DNA of 64,000 bases, taken from Polynucleobacter sp. MG-6-Vaara-E2. GTDB lineage: Bacteria; Pseudomonadota; Gammaproteobacteria; Burkholderiales; Burkholderiaceae. Positions 1 to 8,820 of the stretch are shown piece by piece (positions within the stretch are counted from its first letter, which is position 1; every line of letters begins with the position of its first letter). Where the stretch lies: positions 1,443,847 to 1,507,846 of the forward strand of contig NZ_CP061303.1 of NCBI RefSeq assembly GCF_018687695.1, read 5' to 3'. Below the pieces are notes generated by a model that saw only the letters and a program-made list of their open reading frames with translations, searched no databases and had not been told where the DNA came from. Made by a program: the position numbers and the translations under genes.

Positions 1-74
1 TCACCACGCGCATTGAGTGCCTGAACAATATTCGCGCCAATAAACCCCGCGGCGCCGGTTACGATAATGGTCAC
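1..74 (-). CDS. hldD: ADP-L-glycero-D-manno-heptose 6-epimerase, N-terminal fragment
   Basis: Only the first 24 codons lie in the window; the gene runs off the left edge. Reading from a GTG start at 74, the peptide begins with a Rossmann nucleotide-binding stretch containing GAAGFIG, as in HldD/RfaD of the extended short-chain dehydrogenase family. HldD converts ADP-D-glycero- to ADP-L-glycero-manno-heptose for the LPS inner core. The GTG start overlaps the TGA of the upstream kinase gene (GTGA), so the two are probably translationally coupled. The position after the HldE kinase supports the call, but the fragment is short. Confidence 0.75.
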   Translation of the reverse strand, partial: MTIIVTGAAGFIGANIVQALNARG

Positions 75-1000
75 TGTAATTCCTCTGAAGTAACGGTAGC
101 TGTACCTAGCTTACCAACCACAATACCACCAGCACGATTTGCCAAAGCCATCGCCTTTTCTAGAGGCCATTTCGCAGCTAAGGCAACCGCCAAGGTTGCA
201 ATCACGGTATCGCCTGCGCCAGATACATCGAATACTTCTCTCGCTTGCGCTTTCACGTGACTAACACCTGACTCGGTATACAAACTCATACCCTCTTCAG
301 AACGTGTAAGCAATAATGCCTCTAAATTCAGTGACTTTCTGAGGTCTTGCGCTCTCTTTGTGAGATCCTCTTCGCTGGTCCACTGGCCCACAACCTGTCG
401 AAGCTCACTACGATTTGGCGTTAAGACAGTAGCACCTCGATATTTTTCATAATCTTCCCCCTTAGGGTCGACCAAGATCATTTTGTTTTGTGCTCTAGCC
501 TGCTCGATCATATGAGCTACTTGTCCCAGCGCACCTTTACCATAATCAGACAGAATCACTACGTCAGCAGAGCCGACCAACTTCTCAAAACGCTCTAGCT
601 TATGCGCCAAGGCTTTTTCACTTGGGGTCTCTTCAAAATCCAGACGAATGAGTTGCTGCTGTCGTGCAATGACCCGCAGCTTCACAATCGTGGGCACGTC
701 TACATCAATTTCTAATTGGCTATCAACACCACCAGACTTCAGTAAATCAATAACACGCTGTCCTGGCTCGTCTTTTCCAACAATACCAAGAATGGTTGTT
801 TGCGCACCCAATGCAGCCACGTTACGCGCAACGTTTGCCGCACCGCCTAAGCGCTCATCAATTTTTCCCACCTGCACCACTGGAACTGGTGCCTCGGGAG
901 AAATACGATGCGTATCACCGAACCAATAGCGATCAAGCATCACATCGCCCACCACCAATAGGCGGGCTTTTGAGAATTGTTCGCGGTTCGCTTTTTCCAT
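71..1000 (-). CDS. rfaE1: D-glycero-beta-D-manno-heptose-7-phosphate kinase (HldE kinase domain)
   Basis: A PfkB/ribokinase-family kinase of 309 aa that makes heptose 1,7-bisphosphate for the LPS core. The N-terminal substrate-binding motif GGAANVARN is at 52-60, and the C-terminal GAGD anion-hole signature is at 261-264 with Asp264 as the expected catalytic base. It is kinase-only: the nucleotidyltransferase domain fused in E. coli HldE is absent, as in many betaproteobacteria, where a separate RfaE2 does that step. It follows ugd by 36 nt and overlaps hldD, an LPS-sugar sub-operon at the end of the gyrA superoperon. Confidence 0.93.
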   Translation of the reverse strand: MEKANREQFSKARLLVVGDVMLDRYWFGDTHRISPEAPVPVVQVGKIDERLGGAANVARNVAALGAQTTILGIVGKDEPGQRVIDLLKSGGVDSQLEIDVDVPTIVKLRVIARQQQLIRLDFEETPSEKALAHKLERFEKLVGSADVVILSDYGKGALGQVAHMIEQARAQNKMILVDPKGEDYEKYRGATVLTPNRSELRQVVGQWTSEEDLTKRAQDLRKSLNLEALLLTRSEEGMSLYTESGVSHVKAQAREVFDVSGAGDTVIATLAVALAAKWPLEKAMALANRAGGIVVGKLGTATVTSEELQ

Positions 1001-1036
1001 GTGAATATTTTTTACTTTTAAATATTGCAGCGTTAC

Positions 1037-2401
1037 TTAATTATGTCGTCCAATGCCGTAGTATTCAATACCCAACTCTTGCATAGAAGCAGGCTCGTAC
1101 AGATTGCGACCATCAAAGATGATGGGTCGCTTGAGTTTTTGCATGACTAGATCAAAATCTGGCGTGTGAAATGCTTTCCACTCAGTCACAATCACCAAGG
1201 CATCAGCACCTTCCAACGCTGTCATGGGGTCAGCAGTCATCGAAACCTTTTTTAGACCCTCTGGGTTGCTCTTAAAGTCGAGCGCAAGTGCATGTTGAGC
1301 TTCGGGCATAGCGACCGGATCATAAGCAACTACTTCTGCCCCACGCTTTACTAATTCTTGAATAATCACGCGACTAGGTGCTTCACGCATATCATCGGTA
1401 TTCGGTTTAAAGGCTAGGCCCCATAAAGCAAATTTCATGCCCTTAAGATCATGATCAAAGCGTTTATCAATCTTATGAACTAAGGTGTATTTCTGTAACT
1501 CATTCACCGCCTCTACAGCATCAAGAATCTTTAGCTCTCTGCCATGCTCCTTGGCAGTTTTAGACAGAGCGGACACATCCTTAGGGAAGCAGGAGCCACC
1601 ATAACCCGTGCCTGGATACAAGAAACCAAAACCAATACGAGAATCTGAACCGATGCCTTGGCGGACATGCTCAATATCGGCACCTACTAGATCGGCTAAA
1701 TTAGCCAACTCATTCATAAACGAAATACGGGTAGCTAACATCGCATTCGCGGCGTACTTCGTTAACTCTGCGCTCTTCACGTCCATATAATACGTACGCT
1801 CATGATTGCGGTTAAATGGGGCATATAACTTACGCATTTGTTCTTTAGCACGCAAGCCAGCGGGAGTATTTTCTGTACCAATCACGATACGGTCTGGGCG
1901 CATGAAGTCTTCTACAGCAGCCCCCTCTTTTAAGAACTCTGGATTAGACACTACCGAGCAGAGGTCCAACGGTAACTTTCTTTTTTCAAGTTCTTCAATG
2001 ATGGCTGCCTGAACCTTATCGGCCGTTCCTACAGGAACTGTAGATTTATCAACAATCACCTTTGGCGTTGTTGCATGACGCCCAATATTACGAGCCGCCG
2101 CAACTACATATTGCAAGTCTGCTGAGCCATCCTCATCAGGGGGAGTTCCTACCGCAATAAATTGAATATCCCCATGAGCTACAGAAGCAGCGATATCGGA
2201 AGAAAACTGCAAGCGACCGGCGGCACGATTGCGCTCAATCATTTCTTTAAGGCCTGGCTCATAGATTGGCACACCACCAGAGTTCAGAATCTCGATCTTC
2301 TTGAGATCCAAATCTAAGCAAAAAACATTATTGCCTTGTTCAGCAAGACAAGCGCCGGTAACTAAGCCTACGTAACCACTGCCGATAATCGTAACTTTCA
2401 A
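1037..2401 (-). CDS. ugd: UDP-glucose 6-dehydrogenase
   Basis: Oxidises UDP-glucose to UDP-glucuronate with two NAD+. The 454 aa length is typical. The N-terminal Rossmann motif GSGYVG is at 7-12, NPEFLKEG lies near 153-160, and the catalytic cysteine sits in GGSCFPKD (Cys271, with Lys274). The product feeds glucuronate-containing polysaccharides or modified LPS sugars. The gene lies between lapB and the heptose kinase gene, in the same direction and 43 nt after lapB, which places it with envelope-polysaccharide functions. The ATG at 2401 gives the full N-terminal fold. Confidence 0.95.
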   Translation of the reverse strand: MKVTIIGSGYVGLVTGACLAEQGNNVFCLDLDLKKIEILNSGGVPIYEPGLKEMIERNRAAGRLQFSSDIAASVAHGDIQFIAVGTPPDEDGSADLQYVVAAARNIGRHATTPKVIVDKSTVPVGTADKVQAAIIEELEKRKLPLDLCSVVSNPEFLKEGAAVEDFMRPDRIVIGTENTPAGLRAKEQMRKLYAPFNRNHERTYYMDVKSAELTKYAANAMLATRISFMNELANLADLVGADIEHVRQGIGSDSRIGFGFLYPGTGYGGSCFPKDVSALSKTAKEHGRELKILDAVEAVNELQKYTLVHKIDKRFDHDLKGMKFALWGLAFKPNTDDMREAPSRVIIQELVKRGAEVVAYDPVAMPEAQHALALDFKSNPEGLKKVSMTADPMTALEGADALVIVTEWKAFHTPDFDLVMQKLKRPIIFDGRNLYEPASMQELGIEYYGIGRHN

Positions 2402-2444
2402 GTGAACCCCTAATAATCTCTATGTATCTATTATTCAAATGGTA

Positions 2445-3656
2445 TTACATGGAAGGGCCGCTAGGGGCGACACCTTCAGAACGTCTTGGGGAGTATGCCT
2501 CCCAATTATTACAACCAGGACACTGCCAATAAAAACGGCGCGCACGGAAACCACAATTACCACAGGTATAACGAGCCAAGCTCGTAGTACGCTGGCGCAA
2601 GAGATGCAGAATGGATTGCAACTCAGAAAGCCTCTCAGGATTAGCGTTACCTTCTTCTAACGCCAAACGAGTCTCTGCTAGCTTTGAAAGTGCGCTCAAA
2701 CTTGGTGAGTGTTGCATCACTTCAGAAAGCATGACATTAGCAGCTTGTGGTCCACGAATTTTCATGACCTGCTTGTGAACAATATCTAGCAACTCACCAG
2801 ATGCTTGGGTCTTGAGTAACTCACAAAGACGGTCTAGTCCTTCATTCTCTTTGCCTAGCGCTACATGAGCAATCATCCAGCGATCAGCCAATAAATGCAT
2901 GTAAGCAGGATGGGATGCAGCAACCAAACTCCAGGCTTCAATCGCTTGCGCTGGTCGATCTACTGCCATTAAATAATCGCCTTGCAAAATTAGTGCGCGG
3001 GCATGATTAGGTACCGCCTGCAAAGCTCGTGCAATTGAATGCTCCGCATCTACTAGGTCTTTACGACGTAATGCATCTTGACCCAATTCACAATGAAACT
3101 GAGCAATCTCAGTATGATGCGATTTACCTTGTAGACCTTCAAGCTCAGTTGCAGCGATGATCGCTTTTTTCCAATCACGCTCAACTTGATACATCTCCAG
3201 CAAACTTTCCTTTGCTGGAACAGCATACTTACCATTACCCACACGATTAAGCGATGCTTCGGCGCGATCTAATAAACCAGCACGTAAGAAATCTCGACCC
3301 AGCTCATAGGCAGCGTGATCACGATCACGAGGCTTTAAGTCATCGCGATTGGCTAAATGCTGGTGCACTTTAATAGCGCGCTCAGTTTCACCGCGACGAC
3401 GGAACAAGTTGCCGAGTGAGAAATGAAGTTCAACGGTCTCTGGATCCAGTTGCGCAATCTTCACAAGCGTTTCTATCGCTTGATCAGGTTGCTCGTTTAA
3501 TAAGAGGCTAAGACCTTTAAAAGTAGAGCGCTGTTGACGCATACGCTCACGCTCATCCATGCGATTCTCAAGACGCAAATCCCAACGTGATGCCACCCAG
3601 CCAATGCCAAACATAACCGGCAGAAGCAGCAGCCAAGAAGTCGCCATCTGAATCAT
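2445..3656 (-). CDS. lapB: Lipopolysaccharide assembly protein B (YciM-like)
   Basis: LapB is an inner-membrane TPR protein that, in E. coli, tunes LPS synthesis by presenting LpxC to FtsH. The protein starts with one membrane helix, continues as helical TPR-like repeats, and ends with a rubredoxin-type zinc knuckle (CGNC and CPGC pairs, roughly 365-385). I chose the ATG at 3656 (403 aa) because family members begin directly with the membrane helix. An in-frame GTG at 3698 would add 14 residues, and an ATG at 3647 would remove three. None has a clear Shine-Dalgarno. It follows ihfB; the small lapA gene that often precedes lapB is absent. Confidence 0.9.
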   Translation of the reverse strand: MIQMATSWLLLLPVMFGIGWVASRWDLRLENRMDERERMRQQRSTFKGLSLLLNEQPDQAIETLVKIAQLDPETVELHFSLGNLFRRRGETERAIKVHQHLANRDDLKPRDRDHAAYELGRDFLRAGLLDRAEASLNRVGNGKYAVPAKESLLEMYQVERDWKKAIIAATELEGLQGKSHHTEIAQFHCELGQDALRRKDLVDAEHSIARALQAVPNHARALILQGDYLMAVDRPAQAIEAWSLVAASHPAYMHLLADRWMIAHVALGKENEGLDRLCELLKTQASGELLDIVHKQVMKIRGPQAANVMLSEVMQHSPSLSALSKLAETRLALEEGNANPERLSELQSILHLLRQRTTSLARYTCGNCGFRARRFYWQCPGCNNWEAYSPRRSEGVAPSGPSM

Positions 3657-3716
3657 GGTGTGCAGAACCCGAATAAAAAAATGGCCCGAACGGACCACTG
3701 AGGATGAGCCAGAATA

Positions 3717-4061
3717 CTAGGCACCAGAACCCTCTTTGGGGCCCGCCTGTTTCAGTGGCTTGTAATCTACTCGCTCGCGCAATTCTTTACCGGGCTTAAA
3801 GTGCGGAACGCGTTTTTCTGGAATCAAAACCTTCTCGCCAGACTTTGGATTACGACCGGTGCGTGCAGGACGATGATGAAGTACAAAACTTCCCACGCCG
3901 CGCAACTCAATACGCTTACCCTCAGCCAAAGCTTGAGTCATTGTGTCCAGCAATGTTTTTACCGCCAACTCCACGTCTCTTGGTAGAAGTTGCGGGAACT
4001 GCCTCGCGAGACTCTCCACGAGTTCGGAGCGAGTAATTGCCTGTTGCTCTTGATCTGTCAT
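3717..4061 (-). CDS. ihfB: Integration host factor subunit beta
   Basis: A small HU/IHF-fold DNA-bending protein, 114 aa. The start TRSELVESLA and the GRNPKSGEKV arm, followed by a PHFKPGKELRERV end, match IHF-beta rather than HU. Compared with the usual 94-100 aa it has a short N-terminal extension and a basic, glycine-rich C-terminal tail of about 15 residues. It lies between rpsA and lapB, the classical position of ihfB in proteobacteria. A strong intrinsic terminator sits just upstream (4073-4105), so ihfB depends on readthrough or on an unseen promoter. Confidence 0.93.
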   Translation of the reverse strand: MTDQEQQAITRSELVESLARQFPQLLPRDVELAVKTLLDTMTQALAEGKRIELRGVGSFVLHHRPARTGRNPKSGEKVLIPEKRVPHFKPGKELRERVDYKPLKQAGPKEGSGA

Positions 4062-4071
4062 GATCTATCAA

Positions 4072-4105
4072 TAAAAAACCGCCGCTCTCCCAAAGGAAAG
4101 CGGCG
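4072..4105 (-). terminator. Rho-independent terminator after rpsA
   Basis: On the minus strand an 11-bp stem (CGCCGCTTTCC pairing with GGAGAGCGGCG, one G-U pair) closes a TTTG loop and is followed by G and six T. It lies 8 nt after the rpsA stop codon and 11 nt before the ihfB start, splitting the superoperon. Partial readthrough would let rpsA be expressed above ihfB and lapB. Confidence 0.85.
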
Positions 4106-4113
4106 ATATTGAT

Positions 4114-5787
4114 TTAGCCTTGATTATCCAATTTTGCTTTCAACAAAGCGCCCAAATTGGTTGTGCCAGACTGCGCATCACCCTGGAGCTTGTTCATTGC
4201 ATCTTGTTGGTCAGAGCTGTCTTTTGCTTTGATTGAAAGATTGATAACGCGTGACTTACGATCAATGTTGATGATCATCGCTGTAACGCTATCGCCTTCT
4301 TTCAAAACATTGCGTGCATCTTCAACACGATCTGTTGAGATCTCGGAAGCGCGCAAGTAAGCTTCAACTTCATCAGCCAAGTGAATTGTTGCACCCTTGG
4401 CATCAACCGCTTTAACAGTGCCGGTAACTAAAGCACCTTTATCGTTAACGGATGTGTAGTTGTTGAATGGATCGCCAGACAATTGCTTGATACCGAGAGA
4501 GATACGCTCTTTCTCAACATCGATTGCCAATACAGTGGCTTCAACTTCATCACCTTTTTTGTATTTCTTAACAGCCTCTTCACCAGGCTCATTCCATGAG
4601 AGGTCTGAGAGATGAACCAAACCATCAATGCCGCCAGGCAAGCCGATGAACACACCGAAGTCAGTAATAGACTTGATGGCACCAGATAGCTTGTCACCGT
4701 TTTGTTGTGAACGTGCAAACTCTTCCCATGGATTTGCTTTGCACTGCTTGATGCCCAAGCTAATACGACGCTTATCTTCATCAATATCAAGAACCATCAC
4801 TTCAACTTCGGTGCCCAATGCAGTAGCTTTGCTTGGAGCAACGTTCTTGTTAGTCCAATCCATTTCAGAAACGTGTACCAAACCTTCGATACCAGATTCG
4901 ATTTCAACGAACGCGCCGTAATCAGTCAAGTTGGTTACTTTGCCGAATAAACGCGTATTTGGTGGGTAACGACGTGCGATACCAACCCATGGATCATCAC
5001 CAAGTTGTTTCACGCCGAGCGAAACACGGTTCTTCTCTTGATCGAACTTCAAAATCTTAGCGGTAACTTCTTGACCAACAGTCAACATCTCGCTTGGGTG
5101 ACGCACACGACGCCATGCCAAATCGGTAATGTGCAAGAGGCCATCGATACCACCGAGGTCAACGAATGCGCCGTAATCAGTGATGTTCTTAACGAGACCA
5201 GTTACTACTGCACCCTCTTTAAGGTTAGACATCAACTTAGCACGCTCTTCACCTTGGCTAGCTTCTACAACTGCACGACGTGACAACACTACGTTGTTAC
5301 GCTTACGGTCGAGCTTGATAACCTTAAACTCCATCGTCTTACCTTCGTAAGGGCTGGTGTCTTTAATTGGGCGTGTATCAACGAGTGATCCTGGCAAGAA
5401 TGCGCGGATACCGTTAACCATCACAGTCAAGCCACCTTTAACCTTACCGGTAACAGTACCGGTAACGATCTCAGCTTGCTCAAGAGCTTTTTCCAAATTC
5501 AACCATGATGCCAAGCGCTTCGCTTTGTCACGGGAGAGGATGGTGTCGCCATAGCCATTTTCGAGGGCGTCAATAGCAACAGAAACGAAATCGCCGGGAG
5601 CTACTTCAATCTCGCCAGCGTCGTTATGGAATTCTTCAACAGGAATAAACGCTTCAGACTTTAAGCCAGCGTTAACAACGACGAAGTTATGGTCGATGCG
5701 AAGAACTTCAGCCGAAATAACTTGGCCGGTCTTCATATTCGATCGGGTTAATGATTCTTCAAATAATTCTGCAAATGATTCAGACAT
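4114..5787 (-). CDS. rpsA: 30S ribosomal protein S1
   Basis: RNA-binding ribosomal protein needed to initiate translation on most mRNAs. At 557 aa it is the normal size and shows a tandem series of S1/OB-fold repeats, with recurring ITDFGVF/ITDYGAFV-type and GLVHVSE/GLLHITD-type motifs through the protein. It starts at the ATG at 5787. Only a poor Shine-Dalgarno (AAAGTGA) precedes it, as in E. coli rpsA, where leader hairpins rather than a strong SD drive translation and allow autoregulation. The 145-nt leader here also holds hairpins. It lies downstream of cmk, the standard cmk-rpsA-ihfB order. Confidence 0.97.
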   Translation of the reverse strand: MSESFAELFEESLTRSNMKTGQVISAEVLRIDHNFVVVNAGLKSEAFIPVEEFHNDAGEIEVAPGDFVSVAIDALENGYGDTILSRDKAKRLASWLNLEKALEQAEIVTGTVTGKVKGGLTVMVNGIRAFLPGSLVDTRPIKDTSPYEGKTMEFKVIKLDRKRNNVVLSRRAVVEASQGEERAKLMSNLKEGAVVTGLVKNITDYGAFVDLGGIDGLLHITDLAWRRVRHPSEMLTVGQEVTAKILKFDQEKNRVSLGVKQLGDDPWVGIARRYPPNTRLFGKVTNLTDYGAFVEIESGIEGLVHVSEMDWTNKNVAPSKATALGTEVEVMVLDIDEDKRRISLGIKQCKANPWEEFARSQQNGDKLSGAIKSITDFGVFIGLPGGIDGLVHLSDLSWNEPGEEAVKKYKKGDEVEATVLAIDVEKERISLGIKQLSGDPFNNYTSVNDKGALVTGTVKAVDAKGATIHLADEVEAYLRASEISTDRVEDARNVLKEGDSVTAMIINIDRKSRVINLSIKAKDSSDQQDAMNKLQGDAQSGTTNLGALLKAKLDNQG

Positions 5788-5932
5788 GTATATTCACTTT
5801 GTGCCGTCAGAAGGCCCGACGGGTTAGGTTAAAAAAGTCTTAAAGAAACACGCTGATGAAATGAACGCGTTGTGGAGTTTCTCAAGACGCCAAAACTACT
5901 ACGTACTACCTTGCTGCTTACTTCCAACAAAA
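5788..5932 (-). promoter_or_regulatory. rpsA leader region with hairpins and weak SD
   Basis: The cmk-rpsA spacer holds, in transcription order, a long terminator-like hairpin (5837-5888 with T6 at 5836-5831), a smaller stem-loop (CCGTC pairing with GACGG, 5803-5821) and only AAAGTGA as a possible Shine-Dalgarno before the ATG. Structured leaders with degenerate SD are the known hallmark of S1 autogenous control in gammaproteobacteria; applying that here is inference. Confidence 0.5.
5831..5888 (-). terminator. Terminator or attenuator between cmk and rpsA
   Basis: Minus-strand reading: GTCTT and GAGAAAC pair with GTTTCTT and AAGAC around a one-base bulge, an inner ACGC/GCGT helix caps the structure, and six T follow at 5836-5831. 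It lies 45 nt after the cmk stop and 43 nt before the rpsA start. The 43 nt left before rpsA leave little room for a separate promoter, so it may be an attenuator. Confidence 0.7.
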
Positions 5933-6595
5933 CTAAACAATTGCAGATTGATACCAATCTAAAACCGTCTTAACTGCCTGATCTATCGAAAGATCTGATG
6001 TTTCAAGCACTTTTGCTCCTTCTGCTACTAACAGGGGGGCTGCACCTCTACTGCTATCTCTGGCATCCCGCTCCTGCAAATCTTGCAGTAAGTCGGAAAG
6101 TTTAGCAGAAATTCCCTTAGCTATCAATTGCTTATAGCGACGTTCAGCTCTGGCGGCAGCCGTTGCTGTGAGAAAAACCTTCAAAACAGCGTCTGGGAAT
6201 ATGACACTAGCCATATCTCTACCGTCAGCCACTAGCCCTGGGAATTGGCGAAAACTGCGCTGTAGCCCCACCAAAGCAGCCCTCACCTCGGGGTGAACCG
6301 CTAAAGCAGAAGCTCTTAAGCCGATATTTTCTGTGCGGATAGCATCTGTGACATCCTCACCACTCAGAAAGATCTGACCATTTTTGAATGAAATCAATAA
6401 CTTAGGTACCAAAAGACCCAATTCTGAGCCATTTTTGACGTCAATACCCTGTTTTTCACTAGCGAGAGCAACGAGGCGATAGAGTGCCCCGCTATCCAAA
6501 TAATGAAAGCCTAATTTTTCAGCAACCAAAGAGGCAACAGTTCCTTTGCCTGAGGCAGTGGGCCCATCAATTGCGATCACCGGGAAATTACTCAT
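5933..6595 (-). CDS. cmk: Cytidylate kinase
   Basis: Phosphorylates CMP and dCMP to the diphosphates using ATP. The P-loop is at 11-19 (GPTASGKGT). The family motif DSGALYR follows, then GRDMASVIFPDA and the KGISAKLSDLLQDLQERDARDSSR lid and CMP-binding region. The 220 aa length is standard for bacterial Cmk. It is 12 nt after aroA and upstream of rpsA, the usual aroA-cmk-rpsA order. The ATG at 6595 begins directly before the first beta-strand. Confidence 0.95.
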   Translation of the reverse strand: MSNFPVIAIDGPTASGKGTVASLVAEKLGFHYLDSGALYRLVALASEKQGIDVKNGSELGLLVPKLLISFKNGQIFLSGEDVTDAIRTENIGLRASALAVHPEVRAALVGLQRSFRQFPGLVADGRDMASVIFPDAVLKVFLTATAAARAERRYKQLIAKGISAKLSDLLQDLQERDARDSSRGAAPLLVAEGAKVLETSDLSIDQAVKTVLDWYQSAIV

Positions 6596-6607
6596 GAAAT
6601 CGTATTT

Positions 6608-7939
6608 TTATTCACTTACGACTTTCGCAAATTCAGCGAAGTAGCTTGGAAAAGTTTTGGCAACACAATTGGGATCATTGATCTTGAGCGCATTTGGCCC
6701 AAAGGCGGCGAGAGAAAAACACATCGCCATGCGATGGTCATCATAAGTATCAATACCTTCGCTTGGGGAGCGCCAATCGCTTTGAGATACTGGCGCCTGC
6801 ACAATAATATAGTCCGCACCTTCTTCAACAATAGCGCCAACCTTTTTCAACTCTTTTGTCATAGCCGCGATACGATCAGTTTCTTTAACGCGCCAGCTAG
6901 CAATACTGTTTAAGCGCGTTGGTCCCTCTGCAAATAAAGCTGCAACAGCAAGGGTCATTGCTGCATCCGGAATCTCTGTGCAGTCGATCGTAATGCCGTT
7001 CAATTTTCCGTTTACATTTTTAACGCCTGCAACCTCAACCCAATCTTCACCAGCAGAAATATTTGCGCCCATTAATGCCAGTGCATCAGCAAACGCTACA
7101 TCCCCTTGAATACTGTCATTACCTACGCCCAGAACTCTTACCGGGCCACCGCCAATGGCGCCTAGCGCCAAGAAGTAAGAGGCTGATGAAGCATCACCTT
7201 CCACGGATAGTTGCCCTGGGCTCTTGTACACAGACTCCGAGATTTTTGCAGGAATGATGAACGATTGCGCATCAGGACAAGCGACTTCAACCCCAAAGCG
7301 CGCCATCAGTTTTAAGGTGATATCAATGTATGGACGAGAAATGAGTTCACCAATGACTTCAATGCGCACTGGCTGATTTGCAACTAATGGTAAGGCTATC
7401 AATAATGCCGTTAAGAATTGACTTGATACATCGCCGCGAACCTTAACGACATCTTTAATTTGAATATCAGATGCCAAAATTTTGATTGGCGGATAGCCCT
7501 CTTGTAATTCATATTCAATCTTGGCGCCTACTTGACGCAAGCCATCGACCAAATCACGAATAGGTCTTTCATGCATGCGGGCAACACCAGATAAACGATA
7601 GTTGCCACCCTGCATTGCCAGTGCTGCTGTCAAAGGACGAATTGCAGTACCTGCATTTCCCATAAAGAGGTCAGCATCACGCACCGGAAATTTTCCACCG
7701 CAACCCTCAATTATGCAAACTTTGTCAGCTTTATCAGTGATAGACAAGCCTAGCTGTCGCAGGGCATTTCTCATAACTTGCGTGTCATCTGCATCCAATA
7801 AGTTTTTGAGAGTGGTGGTTCCTGAGGAAAGTGCCGCGAGCAGTAGTGCACGGTTTGAAATACTCTTTGAGCCTGGCAACACAATCGAGCCCTGCGCTCG
7901 CTTGAATGGACCAATACTGATATTTGGCAAACCACTCAT
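6608..7939 (-). CDS. aroA: 3-phosphoshikimate 1-carboxyvinyltransferase (EPSP synthase)
   Basis: Joins shikimate 3-phosphate and PEP in the shikimate pathway. It shows the N-terminal LPGSKSISNRALLLAAL (Lys25, Ser26, Arg30), the PEP-loop GNAGTAIRPL at 94-103, and a C-terminal DDHRMAMCF. The GNAGT-A-I-RP loop is the class I, glyphosate-sensitive form. At 443 aa it is slightly longer than the E. coli enzyme. The start ATG overlaps the tyrA stop (ATGA), so it is translationally coupled to tyrA. Confidence 0.96.
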   Translation of the reverse strand: MSGLPNISIGPFKRAQGSIVLPGSKSISNRALLLAALSSGTTTLKNLLDADDTQVMRNALRQLGLSITDKADKVCIIEGCGGKFPVRDADLFMGNAGTAIRPLTAALAMQGGNYRLSGVARMHERPIRDLVDGLRQVGAKIEYELQEGYPPIKILASDIQIKDVVKVRGDVSSQFLTALLIALPLVANQPVRIEVIGELISRPYIDITLKLMARFGVEVACPDAQSFIIPAKISESVYKSPGQLSVEGDASSASYFLALGAIGGGPVRVLGVGNDSIQGDVAFADALALMGANISAGEDWVEVAGVKNVNGKLNGITIDCTEIPDAAMTLAVAALFAEGPTRLNSIASWRVKETDRIAAMTKELKKVGAIVEEGADYIIVQAPVSQSDWRSPSEGIDTYDDHRMAMCFSLAAFGPNALKINDPNCVAKTFPSYFAEFAKVVSE

Positions 7940-8820
7940 TCAGTTGCATCCAAATCTTGACGTGCTTTACTCGCCTTATTAAATAATTTTTCTAATCCAG
8001 CACCATCATTCTCAGCAATCAACTTGCGCATGTGATTAACGATGAGTAAGTACTGATCAAGTTCTTTCAAAATTGCTGTGCGATTACCCAAGCAAATGTC
8101 ACGCCACATCTCTGGGCTGGATGCCGCTATGCGCGTGAAATCTTTAAACCCGGCCCCAACATGACCTAACTTTTGTTCGGCATCTTCAGAATTGACTACG
8201 CTGGCCATTAAGGCATAAGACAGGATGTGCGGTAAATGCGATACAGCCGCATAAATTGCATCGTGTTGTACAACACCAATCTTTTTAACTATCGATCCTA
8301 CCGACTCCCAAAAGCCGATGATTAATGCGGTGTCTTCTGGAGAGTTTTCTTGCAAAGGACAAATGATGGTTTGTTTGCCTTGAAATAAATCTGCTTTAGC
8401 AGCTGCGGCGCCATGCTGAGCACCGCCAGCAATGGGATGCGCAGGAACAAATTGACATGCTTTCTTGCCCAACACTTCTTTGGCGGCCAATATGACATCA
8501 CCTTTAGTGCTACCTGCATCAGTGATCATGGTGCGCGGCTCAAGGTGTGGCTCCATAACCTCAAATGCAGTACGCATTTGTGCGACTGGCATGCACAACA
8601 CAATCACATCTGACTGCTTAGTAGCCTCCACTAAATCTACTACGCCATCAATCGCGCCCATCTTTTGGGCTTGCTCTAAATTTTCTTTGCTACGACCAAC
8701 TCCCAAAACTTTAGTGACAACGCCAGATCTCTTAAGGGCCAATCCTAAAGATGCACCGATGAGACCAACACCAACAATCGTGACTGTGCCGTAATTGCTT
8801 GCAGGATGAATGATCGTCAT
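7936..8820 (-). CDS. tyrA: Prephenate dehydrogenase
   Basis: NAD-dependent conversion of prephenate to 4-hydroxyphenylpyruvate on the tyrosine branch. The Rossmann motif GVGLIGASL lies at 17-25. Later come PAHPIAGG and the helical SHLPHILSYAL region typical of the family. I chose the ATG at 8820 (294 aa), which overlaps the hisC TGA as ATGA. The longer frame from 8892 would add a cysteine- and arginine-rich peptide encoded inside hisC that matches no family N-terminus. It is monofunctional; chorismate mutase is carried by pheA. Confidence 0.93.
   Translation of the reverse strand: MTIIHPASNYGTVTIVGVGLIGASLGLALKRSGVVTKVLGVGRSKENLEQAQKMGAIDGVVDLVEATKQSDVIVLCMPVAQMRTAFEVMEPHLEPRTMITDAGSTKGDVILAAKEVLGKKACQFVPAHPIAGGAQHGAAAAKADLFQGKQTIICPLQENSPEDTALIIGFWESVGSIVKKIGVVQHDAIYAAVSHLPHILSYALMASVVNSEDAEQKLGHVGAGFKDFTRIAASSPEMWRDICLGNRTAILKELDQYLLIVNHMRKLIAENDGAGLEKLFNKASKARQDLDATE

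Noticed and set aside
2439..2660. Open frame antisense to lapB C-terminus
   Set aside because: It overlaps the zinc-knuckle coding region of lapB on the other strand and has no SD.
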